Origin: Salvelinus alpinus
Lineage: Eukaryota; Chordata; Actinopteri; Salmoniformes; Salmonidae
Direction of reading: 5' to 3'
Assembly (NCBI RefSeq): GCF_045679555.1
Contig: NC_092096.1
Coordinates: forward strand, 31,391,624-31,455,623
DNA length: 64,000 nt
In this document: positions 13,640 to 25,692 of the stretch, piece after piece
Layout of the letters: each line of letters begins with the position of its first letter
How positions within the stretch are numbered: position 1 is the first letter of the stretch
Translations under genes and position numbers: made by a program
Notes under the pieces: generated by a model
The model's database searches: none
The model's input: only the letters and a program-made list of their open reading frames with translations
What the model was told of the DNA's origin: nothing

Positions 13640-14590
13640 TCTCCGACTCTCTGGACAGTGGACACAAACAAACACGGTCTGGGCAGACTAGACTAGAGGA
13701 CTGCCATGCAAATGAGCAGTTTCACAAGAAAAGCCAGAGAGGAGTGACCTCTAGTCCCCAGTCCAGAGAAAGAAAGGAATGCAAAAATGTGGAACCGGCC
13801 TAACATAAATAAATCATTTGTATCCACAGGCTAAATACAATGCAAGGACTCGAGCAGCTAGCCAAGCATAAAAGAGAGGAAGAACAAGAAATGGAAAAAG
13901 GGAGCAGAAAAGGGGACGGGCGGAATCCCAGACCAGGCATCCACAATCAATGAGGGCGTTTTGGGGATGAGAATCCCATCAGTCACACCAGAGTGAAGCG
14001 TTTCATTGGCCGTGCATCTTTTAAGAGGCCGCTGGGCTCCCCAGACAAAAAGGTTCATACCCACTGAGGAGCGGAGGCAACATGGCGCAGGGCAAGCTTG
14101 CTGGAGTTTATCATTTGGTTTCTTCTCTATGAAAATGCAGTCATCACCCAGGAGATTAAAGGGAGGCATTCTCCATCTCTCAGAGACTCTTGCTCTTCAA
14201 CTTAAACTTTTGTGCAGGGTGATGAGAGATGAGAGGTGATGAGGGGGGTGACGCAAACTGGCAAAACCAATTAATCCTGCATTAATTATGCAACAGAGTA
14301 CTTTTGAAAGAGAGGGGGAAAAAAACTGTTCCAAACTGATACTTATCAGTATGCAGAAGGAGAACGTCTAACAAGAGATAAGTGCTGGCGGGGACAGAGC
14401 AGTAACAGACTTCATTGCACTGATCTGACCACTGGACAGTTTTACAATGTAAGCGAGCAGATGATCTACATTGGAGGTGTGAGCAGACTCCTAGAGACAA
14501 ACAGAGAGGAAATGACATGTACATGCTCTGTCTGTTTGGAATTACATTGCTGTTCTGAGTGTCGCTGTTTAATATAACCCTTTGTCACTG
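13640..14590. other. No gene seen
   Basis: No convincing coding or RNA feature. Open frames of about 100 codons at 13858-14169 and 14282-14524 have no recognisable similarity. Confidence 0.4.
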
Positions 14591-16230
14591 TGGAATTTCT
14601 TGCTACTGGGCAATTCAACAGTAACAGAACTGCCCTTTGACTCCGTTATCATACTTTAAAATGTATGCCAAAAACCATTGATTTAAAGTTTAACAAACAT
14701 TAAAACTATACACAAGGACTACTTTTAACAATTTCCTCAGAAAATTTTACAAAAAAACGAATTTAGTGGAAGAACTGTGCAGATGCATATTTTTGTAATT
14801 GAATTAGGGTAAAAACTCCTTCAGGTTTTTATGCAAACACGTTTTCCAAAAATGAAAATATCTCCTTTGAATTAAGATTCAAAGATGTCTGCAGAAACAA
14901 TGCGGTGTCAGCTATGACATCGCACCTTGAGTTTGAAAACAATTGTTTCGGTTATTGACCTACAGTAAGTGAAGTAGATTTACACACGGTAAAGGCATTC
15001 CGGTAACGGAATTATATAATTGGTCCCTGATCTGTAATAAGCTTGGGTGGTATACCGTATACTGGGGAATTTAGAAAAAGCCACAGGATGTTTTCTCTAT
15101 ACCGTCAAGACAATTTATTTGACGTTTTTCAATAAATGTGAATATTTGTAGCTACTTTAAGTTAATACTTGCAGTCAACTGCAATACATTAGGAGATAAA
15201 GCAGATTGCTTTCTTCATTTCACCCGTCACATTAGTTCACATTATGAAGCTTACCGTCGTTCCCCAGAACAGTTGAGCCAGTCACGTGTATGTTTGTAAA
15301 TAGCACAACGGGAGAAGGCGATGATCTGGTGAGTCCATAGCGTTTTATATCTAAATCGGCAAGTCTCTGTTATGAGGTGAAGAAGTTACACTTGTATGCA
15401 ATTCACTACAAAATATTTGCCATCAGATATCTTAGAATGGCTTTCTGCCAGAAGTCAAAGCTCAGGAACAGTTTTTTTGTGCTTCCCACTAGTGGTTTTT
15501 CCTGCTCCGTTCTTCTCCCCTCTGCTCCATGTACACATGCTGCTCTTCCTTCAGAAAAACATGAATCACAACATTGTACATTTGCATAATTTAATCTTGT
15601 TCACGATTGCTTGTAAATGTCTACACTCACCAAAAATGACATTCGGTAACTACTAGCTACGCTTGTATAACTTTATAAGCTGGATTTGCCAGTCTTTAGT
15701 TTTCACTTGTTAGCATTACCAATTTTCTAACGGAATTACAAGTTTTAAATCACTTAATGATAAAAGTAAAATCACTATAACTAATTGGTAGGTCTACCAT
15801 TATTTGTTACTTCTGTGAACTTACATTATCCTCCCTTTCTCATGAGGGAGAGAAATGAGAAAAAATCTTAGACGTTTTTGGTAATGGAATTACAAGGCAA
15901 TATTTCTTAAAACGTACAGAAGCTTAACAATAAAAAATATTAAATATAAAGTGTTGATATTATTTGGCAGGAGTCTTTACGTCAACATTGTGTTCTGATG
16001 TATTTCTGATACCATTTAAGACTTTTCTGGTTTCTAAGACCCCTTTTCCATCTGTTTACCCAGAAATCAAAGCCTTTACTTAGGTTTAATTTTTAAGATG
16101 GAAAACGGTTGAAAAAAAACTCTGTCCAAAAATATAGACAGATTTCCTTTGGCACCCAATGTGATATGCTACTATGAACTTAACATGTTGGAGCTCATGG
16201 GTCCATTGATCGAAGTCCCCTAAGGTGAAA
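14590..16230. repeat. Unclassified interspersed repeat with GGTAACGGAATTAC-like motifs, interrupted
   Basis: Segments at about 14640-15020 and 15700-16230 carry recurrent motifs: CTCCGTTATC, GGTAACGGAATTA (about 15002), CTAACGGAATTACAAG (about 15724) and GGTAATGGAATTACAAGG (about 15880). The block 14655-14725 matches both arms of the palindrome at 24252-24552. Between the segments, about 15035-15370, is a different AT-rich stretch beginning GGTGGTATACCGTATAC, probably another insertion. I cannot assign a class. Confidence 0.5.
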
Positions 16231-16726
16231 ATACATTTCAAATACATTTGAGGAGGACAAAGAAGTGCTACTCTGTTTAGTTTCAAACTGCGATGGTGGG
16301 CAGGTCACTGCGGTCTTGGACAACGGCTTCTCTCTGAGCTTTCACTTAGAGGAAAGATACCATACATGCCAACACCTCTTCATAATGGCTATGATTATCA
16401 GTGATAAATGGAGGTTCACCACTCATGCACTTGACAGCTTGTTAAATGCCAAGACGCATGCAATTGGGTGTAATAAACCAGCCTTGAGTAAACAGAATGA
16501 CCCTAGATACTGTAGGCTACGTGGTTGCTCTGTTTTGATAGGACGTGTGATGAGGAAAGTGTGCCTATTGACAGGGCGTGTCCATATTGTCAAGATTCCT
16601 CAGCTCCGGGTTGGGGACACTGACACAGGGTTTGTTGATGTATCTGCCCATGTGATTCTAGAGCACCGTGTTTACTTTTCATGCCAGGCCACGTGTCACC
16701 TAAGGCCACCGGGTACAATACTGGTA

Positions 16727-16923
16727 TTGTAGCCTAGTGGTTAGAGCTTTGGACTAGTAACCGAATGGTTGCAAGATCGAATCCCCGAGCTGACAAGGCA
16801 AGAATCTGTCGTTCTGCCCCTGAACAAGGCAGTTAACCCACTGTTCCTAGGCTGTCATTGAAAATAAGAATTTGTTCTTAACTGACTTGCCTAGTTAAAT
16901 AAAGGGAAAATAAATAAATAAAG
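16727..16923 (+). mobile_element. tRNA-derived SINE (HpaI-like)
   Basis: A-box TAGCCTAGTGGTTAGAG, B-box region GGTTGCAAGATCGAATCC, body with CAGTTAACCC, and tail CTTGCCTAGTTAAATAAAGG followed by (AAAT)n. Confidence 0.88.
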
Positions 16924-16929
16924 CAATCT

Positions 16930-19900
16930 TCTGATAGCAGAAGAATGGAACCTTCGGCTGGGTTAATCGTCGCCGTGGGCGTTACAAAACGCACAACCGT
17001 TCTCTAAGACGGGATGTCACTGAGGGGTGTAAGCAATGAGGGGTGTAAGCGGGCCAGACCAGGAGCAAGTGGTCTGGAACAATGGGGCGACTACTAATCC
17101 GGGTGTTCTGCTCCATGTCTCTGTTGTCTTTGGGCCTTGTACGACTCCTAGCAGTCTCAGGGAGGAAACCAAGCCTTCCTCCGGACCATAGCACATGGCT
17201 GGCATGATCCACATAACGGAGTCTTTGGGGCTTCCAGCACAAAAATAAAAACATGGATTTGGACAGCATCCCAGTGCCCCAGAGGCTTGCTGGAAAGATG
17301 TGAGAGGTTGGCGTCTTGGTTGGAAGGCCACCTGGGAACACATACATGGGTCACATGGGATACGCGGAAGGTAGGTATGCTGCCAGTAGCAGCCAATCGC
17401 TGGTCTGTTGTGGACATTGTGACGTGAGTGCCAGTAATGCATCATAGTTCAACACAGCTAAGTTGGCCCTCCGTCTACCCACAACAGCATCAGTAGGGGA
17501 AGGACACACTCACACACAAACACACAGAATGAGGTTCCAGCTTTATAGCCAGGGGTAGGATGGCATGTAGTTACTTTAATCCTCTAAAACACATGAATTT
17601 GTCTTTGTTTGGTTCAACAACTTAAAGATCAACGCTTTATATCCACAAGCACTTTGAACCCACATTTTCATTCGATTTAGAGTGTTTATAGGCTACATTC
17701 TCAAGCTGTTTTCCTGAACTTTCATTTGGTTCTCTTTTGATGTGAGCCTGCCTGGGTGTATTTTCCATAAATCAACAAGATGAGCCACACTAACAACATG
17801 CACGTCAAGTCAGAATATTCCATTTCCTCAAAGCATTATGAATTCCTCCCATTTCTCCGGCTTCCAACAAATAAACTTAAACCTCCTCAGGTATGCATGT
17901 AAAGTGAATGTGTTTTTTAAGATGGAGAGCTAGGCTTAAGACCCCCCACCCCACCCAACCGTCCTCCAGCAGCACACAGTGGAATGCCAAACACTCCTGA
18001 CAGCCTCCACCTGTAGATCACCAATCGTATTCCCACACTCAGCTAGGTGTTGCTATGACACCGAGAAGACACTCTCTCCCCCTTATCCACACGGTGAAGC
18101 AGAATGAAAAGAGCAAAGACTTATGACGTATGATTTGCATGTTTATTATTCATCACCTTGGTTAGCTAGATTGTTATGCTGCCGTGTCTGATACCGTAGC
18201 CTACTTCTGCTGGACAAAGTCTGACAGGGAACCATGGTGCCATAATGGGAGGAGAGAGAACCCATTGGCCTGTGGTGGTGCTGGATCTCTCTAGCTGTGT
18301 GTGCAGTACCAACATAACACTCTGGAACTCTTTTAGAGCCACTGTATGTTGACATATCATCTATAAGAGCTCATCCATAAAAATGAAGCGAAAGGTGTTA
18401 CCAAGAAGAACACCCCAAAACAACTGGTTCCGTGCCCATAGAAAGAGGAGAGAAAGAAAGAGAGACAGAAGTAGCAGCCACATACTATTCTGTTCTGTAA
18501 TGAATCGAAACAGACAGTTCTCCTGAATGCCTAATCATGCAGTGGCCTGATTACAGCTGACTCACAAATCCCCCACTGCTGCCAAGCACACAGGAATGTC
18601 CAACAAATAAGTTACATTTATGCAGGAACACACACACACACCACAGCTACTGTCAATCAGCAAGCTGATCAGCAGACAAACCCCAATCCACTGAATCTCT
18701 CTATGGGATCTCTGCATGCAGCAGTTGAATGTGACAGCCCAAGCTTCCACAAGAACACAGTGGGGGGGCTAAGCGGCAGTTTCCAAAGGGGAGGCATGAA
18801 AACCACTACCCCATGCGTCCATGTGAAACCATAAGCTATTAGTAGATATCAGGGGCAGGACATTTCAGTTACAATAACACGCAACAGTTCATGTTAATAC
18901 TGTTAGCGTGATGGCTGGTACTGGAGGGAACAGATATGGAAAAAGGAAAACTTAAGCCTAAACGTATGAAAGATGAAAGGAAATTACTGTCTCCACATCT
19001 GCTACTGGATTATGAAGGTGTTAACCTCAACGAGGGGAGACATCGACTTAGAAATCCCCATTTAGTTCAAAGGAGAAGGCTTCCATGTTCCGTGACACAA
19101 TTCCAAAGCATTGGCATTTTACTCTAGGTCTTACTGTAAATCATGAAGTGCCTCGCGGGGAATTGGTACCAAATTGTTTGTGTCCAACGAAAAGTTTAAA
19201 GTATGGGTCAACAACACACCAAGAGTGAAGATCAGTCACGCTATGATTTACTATTAGAACAGCTGACTCATTATTCATAGTCACATTCCACAACACAGTA
19301 GGACATTAACCTCAACAACACCATATTAAGTAACCAAGAACACTCCCATATTGCTGCACGTCCTGGTTTTGATTGCGAGTTAATGATTGGCCAGTCAGAC
19401 AGCCACTGCGTCATCCAAGCAGTGACAGAGGAGCATGTAATTTCTCACGCAAACAAAATGTGCAAACAGGCGTCTCTGTAAAAGGTAGATTCATAGGGAC
19501 CGGCATACTACTGTCCATTGGGACCAAGACTGTGTGGTTCTGTTGTGATAAAGGGAGGGGAACGGGTTGTTACTCATTCAGCAGACACGTGCTCCAAACG
19601 TCAATGCCCATTGACCCTGGGCAATCAGCTTTGCATTCTCGGAGGCAGGCAGCACAAGGGAGCATTCTTTTTTGGACAATAATAATCTACCACATGGAGC
19701 TCCTATAGCCTCATAACTAAAGAGCACTGACTCAATTACAGCAGAGAAATCTATGGCCTGGGTTAGAACAGAACACTCTTCAAACCTACACATTCGGAAC
19801 AGGACTCCAAATTAGGCAGGCTATTTTCTTGTCAGGCCTGCTGAAATACATACATTATTTTAAAAAACACTCCTGTGCTGTGATCGTGTTTTGTTACAAA

Positions 19901-21080
19901 ACGTTTAAAACTGGATTCCTTGCCAGAAAGTGAGCTCATTAACCTGTGACAAGCAAAGAGGATGTGGGGAGTAAGCAGAGACCAGGTCAGCCAGAGGGCC
20001 ATTAGAGGAGCAGCCGGGACTACTGTATTCTGAGTGAAGGCTCCAGTTTTCACATACCCTTGGTCTGATTAAGTGATATGATTCACCCTGACAGGGTAAT
20101 GGACAGCTATTCACTGGGCCTCACCTAGTCAGAGGGCACATTAATGAGAGCTGTCGTTTACGCAAGATTCCAAAAACATGCACAAAACCATGTGCCACAT
20201 CCCATTAGCGGGAGCGGGGTGTTTTATGAGGTGCTGAGAGAACTTCGGGTGCCCCCTGTATTAGGGGCCTACCTGGTAACCATGTCATGGAACAAGGCGA
20301 ACAGTAGTTCCACAATCTTCCTCCTCTACAACTTCCTGTGGAATTCCCCTAACTTTCACCACACCGCTCTATTGGGACTTCTTTCTATTAGTCCCACCCC
20401 CCTTAACTTATTTTGCGAAAGATATCCTCGTAAACAATCAACAACTCCTGCTAATTAGTCAACCTGTCAAATGTTCTTGTAAACTCACATAACTGGCAAA
20501 GGAGCCTGGATATAAAAAATAATAATAATTGAAATGCTCTTTGGATTAGAGTAACATAACTTCAAATTCCTTTTGTTCCACCAACAGCCCAAAACCATGC
20601 CCAAATAATTCCTTGCTTATCCAAGTCCATGATCCAATCCCTATGGTATTTCCAGTGATGTGACCTTGTTTGGGGAAGGTTTTATGAGCAAGTAAAACAG
20701 GCTCCACCCAATGGCACACTTACATTCATTTAAAACAAATGTATAGAAAGCTTTACATTTTACCTAATTACCTTACAAATAAATAACACCCTATTGCACT
20801 GCTAATCAAAACATTCCCTGGCCATTGCTTTCATGCCTATTGGAAGAAGTGAATGACATCCATAACTGCAGTCTGTGGGAGGCCTTGAGAACAGAATAAT
20901 TTATGATCGTACTACAGCAGGAGGAGAGGTATCTTCAGAGGGGGAAACTGAACACAGATGGATGAGAGAAAGTACCACAGCCACAGCATAAAGGTAAGGA
21001 AGTAGAGGAGCAAAAACGTATACAGCTCACAGAGGACGGGCAGAGAATGTAGCAGCATGAGAGATCTGCCGCGCTAGGAT
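16930..21080. other. No gene seen; possible pawr intron or flank
   Basis: A long stretch without recognised repeats or exons. Overlapping open frames on the minus strand near 17000-17450 have biased base use but no similarity I know. Because pawr exon 2 reads leftwards from 27751, this may be intronic. Confidence 0.35.
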
Positions 21081-21085
21081 GTGTG

Positions 21086-21181
21086 ATTTGATTTATTAGG
21101 ATCCCCATTAGCCGACGCCAACGATTTACATGCATTTAAAAACAACATGTATTGTGTGTGTGCACGCATCAGTTACACATA
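21086..21181. repeat. Left half of a dispersed repeat split by Tc1
   Basis: ATTTGATTTATTAGGATCCC and the following bases up to AGTTACACA match a salmonid repeat that resumes after the Tc1 at 23278 (CATGTCAGTACATACACACA, then TAGGTCACATGG). The two halves are separated only by the Tc1 and its TA duplication. Confidence 0.5.
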
Positions 21182-21449
21182 GAGTACCAGTCAAAATTTT
21201 GGACACCTACTCATTCAAGGGTTTTCTGTATTTTTACTATTATCGACATGGTAGAATAATAGTGAAGACATCAAAACTATGAAATAACACATATAGAATC
21301 ATGTAGTAACCAACAAAGTGTTAAATAAATCAAAATATATTTTATATTTGAGATTCTTCAAAGTAGCCTTGATGAGAGCTTTGCACACTCTTGGCATTCC
21401 CTCAACCAGCATCATTAGGTAGTCACCTAGAATGCATTTCAAATATATA

Positions 21450-21992
21450 TTTTTTTTTTCACCTTTATTTAACCAGGGAGGCCAGTTGAGAACAAGTTCT
21501 CATTTACAACTGCGACCTGGACAAGATACAGCAAAGCAGTGCGACAAAAACAACAGATTTACACAAGGTATAAACAAACGTACAGTCAATAACACAAGAG
21601 AAAATCTGTATACAGTGTGTGCAAATGAAGTAAGGAGGTAAGGCAATAAATAGGCCATAGTGACAAAGTAATTACAATTCAGCAATTAACACGAGTGATA
21701 GATGTGCAGATGAGGATGTGCAAGTAGAAACACTGATGTGCAAAAAAAGCAGAAAAAAATATGGAGATGAGGTTGGTTGGATTGGGCTATTTTACGAGGG
21801 TGTGTTTGGCAGCATGAGTGAAGTAGGCTTTGTTGCGAAATAGGAAACTGATTCTAGATTTAATTTTGGATTGAAGATGCTTAATGTGAGTCTGGAAGGA
21901 GAGTTTACAGTCTAACCAGACACCTAGGTATTTGTAGTTGTCCACATATTCTAAGTCAGAACCGTCCAGAGTAGTGATGCTAGGCGGGCGGC
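21450..21992 (-). pseudogene. LINE 3' fragment with RT C-terminal motif, inside Tc1
   Basis: On the minus strand 21992-21790 reads TLDGSDLEYVDNYKYLGVWL and SFQTHIKHLQSKIKSR, the YLGVWLD block just after the catalytic core of many LINE reverse transcriptases. An internal deletion then leads to the 3' end, whose complement is the T-rich CACCTTTATTTAACCAGG at 21460-21478. Confidence 0.75.
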
Positions 21993-22114
21993 CTTGTTAA
22001 CGGGTGTGCCTTCTTAAAGTATCCTTCTTAATGCATTTTAGCCAATCAGTTGTATTGTGACAAGGTAGGTTTGGTATACAGAAGATTATTTGGTAAAAAA
22101 CCAAGTCCCATATT

Positions 22115-22997
22115 ATGGCAAGAACAGCTCAAATAAGCAAAGAGAAACTACAATCCATCATTACTTTAAGATATGAAGGTCAGTTAATCTGGAAATTTTC
22201 ACAAACTTTGAAAGTTTCTTCAAGTGCAGTCAAAAACCATCAAGCGCTATGATGAAACTGTCTCTCATGTGGATCGCCACAGGAAAGGAAGACCCAGAGT
22301 TACCTCTGCTGCAGAGGATAAGTTCATTAGTTACCAGCCTCAGAAATTGCAGCCCAAATAAATGCTTCACAGAGTTCAAGTAACAGACTCATCAACTGTT
22401 CAGAGGAGACTGCGTGAATCAGCCCTTCCTGGTCGAATCGCTGCAAAGAAACCACTACTAAAGGACAATAATAAGAAGAAACTTGCTTGGGCCAAGAAAC
22501 ACGAACAATGGACATTAAACCGGTGGAAATCTGCCCTTTGGTCTGAGGAGTCCAAATCTGAGATTTTTGGTTCCAACCGTGTCTTTGTGAGATGCACAGT
22601 AAGTGAACGGATGATCTCCGCATGTGTGGTTCCCACCGTGAAGCATGGAGGAGAATGTGTGATGGTGTGGAGGTTCTTTGCTGGTGACACTGTTGGTGAT
22701 ATATTTAGAATTCAAAGCACACTTAACCAGCATGGCTACCACAGCATTCTGCAGTGATACGCCATCCCATCTGGTTAGTGCTTAGTGGGATTATCATTTG
22801 TTTTTCAACAGGACAATGACCCAAAACACACCTCCAGGTTGTGTAAGGGCTATTTGACCAAAAAGGAGAGTGATGGAGTGCTGCATCAGATGACCTGGCC
22901 TCCACAATCACCCGACCTCCACCCAATTGAGATGGTTTGGGATGAGTTGGAGCGCAGAGTGAAGGAAAAGCAGCCAACAAGTGCTCAGCATATGTAG
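22115..22997 (+). pseudogene. Tc1 transposase pseudogene (CAGTACCAGTC family)
   Basis: The start is the ATG at 22115 (MARTAQISKEKLQSII). The frame then shifts. The main piece at 22362-22757 has [36 protein letters not shown] (first Asp block, altered to WSEES) and PTVKHGG. The piece at 22785-22997 has QQDNDPKHTSRL and WPPQSPDLHPIEMVWDELE, keeping the second Asp and the Glu of the DD34E triad. The first catalytic Asp is changed to Glu and the frames are disrupted, so it is inactive. Confidence 0.88.
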
Positions 22998-23277
22998 GAA
23001 CTCCTTCAAGACTGTTGGAAAAGCATTCCAGTTGACTACCTCATGAAGCTGGTTGAGAGAATGCCAAGCTGTCATCAAAGAAAAGGGTGGCTACTTGGAA
23101 GAATCAAAAATATAAAACATATTTTGATTTATTTAACACTTTTTTGGCTACTACATGATCCATATGCGTCATTTCATAGTTTTGATGTCTTCACTATTAT
23201 TCTACAATGTAGAAAATAGTAAAAATAAAGAAAAACCCTTGAATGAGTAGGTGTGTCCAAACTTTTGACTGGTACTG

Positions 23278-24080
23278 TACATGTCAGTACATACACACAA
23301 CAAGTAGGTCACATGGTGGAGAGGCGTTGTGCTGTGAGGTGTGTACATTCCCACACCTTCTGGTTGTGAGAGTCAGACTGGCTTGACCAGGATTTTTTTT
23401 TGAAAGCAAGATAAAAATATAAAGTAGAGCCAGGCCACTTTATCACATCAATGTTACATTCCCCAGGGCTTCAGTACAAGTCGAGGAGGGAGTTCATGTA
23501 GTTATAGGGCAAAACTCTGTCTCACCACATACCATATTTTCTGCTTTACCCCTCATTGACAGCACTGCTACTTTAAGCACAACAATAGCAAGTGATGCTG
23601 AAGAAAAACTGGGTTTCAACATGACGGTGTGTCACTCAAGAGGGTTTACAGATGTTTAGATGGTGTAATTGTAGCATGACGGCTTTGAAATACATTTGTG
23701 GTCTGTCTGCAGATAAGACTAAACTCACTCACCTGGAGAGAGCCTGTTGTGCATATATCCAGAGCTAGATATGATCCGATGGATCTTTAGAAACAGTGGG
23801 TTCAAACTAAACATTTTGAGGCAAAGCCAACTGTCAAGCAATGGGCCTTCCATTTATTAGCACTTTGTTGATGCAGATTCTCATTGGAAAACAAATGTTA
23901 TAATCACATTGCTTTGTCCGTGGAGTGAAAGATATCAGCATGATTATGTAGACACATTATGTAGACACACAAGACACACTTCTCTTAGCTCATGACAGAT
24001 ATGCATAAACTACACAAAAGTGATTCAACAGCAACCAGGAAGAAGCTCTGAGAAATCCCCTCGGCTATACCCTCGGCCCT
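23278..24080. other. Right half of split repeat, then no gene seen
   Basis: 23278 to about 23400 continues the dispersed repeat whose left half is at 21086-21181. After that no feature is recognised. Confidence 0.4.
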
Positions 24081-24085
24081 ATCCT

Positions 24086-24245
24086 TTTTACATTTGACAT
24101 TTTAGTAATTTAGCAGAATTAGGGTTGAGTGCCTTGTTCAACGGCCCAATTACAGATTTTTTTAACAAGTCGGCTCTGGGATTTTAACCAGTGACATTTT
24201 GGTTCCTGGACCAGCGCTCTTAAAATCGCTAAGCTACCTATCAGC
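24086..24245 (-). mobile_element. Degenerate SINE fragment, reverse
   Basis: On the minus strand it reads GGTAGCTTAGCGATTTTAAG and CAGGAACCAAAATGTCACTG, a decayed A/B-box region, then CTTGTT and GAGCAAGGCAC-like bases, ending in the CTAAATTACTAAAATGTC tail. Heavily mutated, hence old. Confidence 0.55.
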
Positions 24246-24251
24246 ACAGTA

Positions 24252-24552
24252 GCGGAATTACGCTGAGACTCACTTTAAAATTTATGCTAAACAAAAAAAC
24301 ATTGATTTCAAAGTTTAACAAACCATACAACTCTATGCACACTTGGAACAATTTACACAGAAAATAATTAAACATTTCCTGGAAACACAGTGCAGATGCA
24401 AATTTTGTGTTTTTGCAAAATTTCCTGTGGAAAACGTTAAAAGTAGCCCTTGTGCATAGAGTTGTATGATTTGTTAAACTTTGAAATCAATGCTTTTTGT
24501 TTGGTATACATTTTAAAGTGAAAAAATGTGAGTCTCAGCGTATTCCGTTACC
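24252..24552. repeat. Palindromic copy of the GGTAACGGAATTAC repeat
   Basis: The left arm 24252-24345 and right arm 24451-24552 are inverted copies (for example CGCTGAGACTCAC against GTGAGTCTCAGCG, and ACAACTCTATGCACA against TGTGCATAGAGTTGT). The spacer is about 105 bp. The arms match the repeat at 14655-14725. Confidence 0.85.
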
Positions 24553-24559
24553 ATGGAAT

Positions 24560-25690
24560 TGCCCAGTGCTAATTGGCACCAATGTGTAGCCTGCCCTATC
24601 ATACCGCCTGTTCGCGGTTGCTACTGACGAATGCCCCTGGGTGTTCCAGACACAACAGCAGCAGCCTTGATCAGAGAGATCCAGCCCGCCACATGAAACA
24701 AAGTTCACGCTCCAGAGTGAAAGCAACTCAGTCTCCAAGCAGAGCCTTATAACAGACTGCTGGTCATAAAACATGGATGGCCCCAGACAATGAGGCTCAT
24801 CAACTAGGCCTAAGCCAAGGTGAGGCCAACAGGAAACGGACCACTGACACAACACACACACACCCTAAAGAGAGAGAGAAAAGGAGAGAGAGCGAGATTG
24901 AAGATAACGCTGTCTGAGTGAGTACTCACCTCGAATGAGACAAACGCACACATCACTTAAGCAGTATTTCATTGTTCAGTAAGCATTTGTTAAGCAGGTC
25001 AGAGGTCCCCAACAGCCAGTAGACACATACCATTCTCCGTCAGAGAGGGTGAGACTGACAGGGAGGCTGAAACGAGACACCTTCCTGGAATGGAGGAGGT
25101 GGTCCTGATTGACACTCCACAGAAGAGCCAGTGTTTGCTTCGGTTAACCGTGAAGCCATTATCAGCCCATCATAGGGAGAGTGGCGCGATTGGGTTTCCT
25201 ATTGCTCTGAAACCCCCTCAACAGCTATTGTGCCCCACAGAACATGCAGGCTGATTATGCCCCGGCGTACCTATTCAATAAAATTCATAACACAAGGGGC
25301 CTTGTGTGAGGAGGGTCCAAATCATACAGCGATCGCGATGTCAGGGTTTAGATTTACCATGGGAAAGATGCAACGCAATAAACACAGGCAATGTTGTCGC
25401 ATGGGGCATGATCGCACATAGTTTGGCATGATCTGTGGGGTTGAAACCTAGCACCAACGGCTTGGCTTCTGACAAGCTTCTCAAACTCCTTGATTGGCAT
25501 TGCCGACCGCCTAATAACAGGCTGTCACCAGCCAACTGAGACACTGGTCAACCTCCAGGTGAAACTCCACAGTCGGCAGCATGCTCTGGGTCTGGGCAGC
25601 TGTCAGAAGAGCCAGACCCCTAATATGTAGACTACACTCTGTGGATTCAAGGCACTGAGCCAGTGTCAACATCATAAAACATGCCCATTA
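24560..25690. other. No gene seen
   Basis: Apparently unique sequence with a short GA-rich run near 24868-24895. No exon recognised. Confidence 0.4.
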
Positions 25691-25692
25691 TA

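Larger units (their letters stand above)
21182..23277 (+). mobile_element. Tc1 transposon, CAGTACCAGTC family, interrupted by a LINE
   Basis: TIRs are of the CAGTACCAGTCAAAAGTTTG type; the first base on the left is G rather than C. TA flanks at 21180-21181 and 23278-23279. A LINE fragment (21450-21992) is inserted in the 5' part. The long end repeats contain the paired tracts GTAGAATAATAGTGAAGACA and ACATATAGAATCATGTAGTA. Confidence 0.92.

Noticed and set aside
16265..16732. 155-codon plus-strand frame
   Set aside because: No recognisable similarity, runs into a SINE, and follows a dispersed repeat; not supported as a gene.
16982..17445. Overlapping 86-142 codon frames on the minus strand
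   Set aside because: Three frames open at once in GC-rich sequence, no recognisable motif, no splice context.
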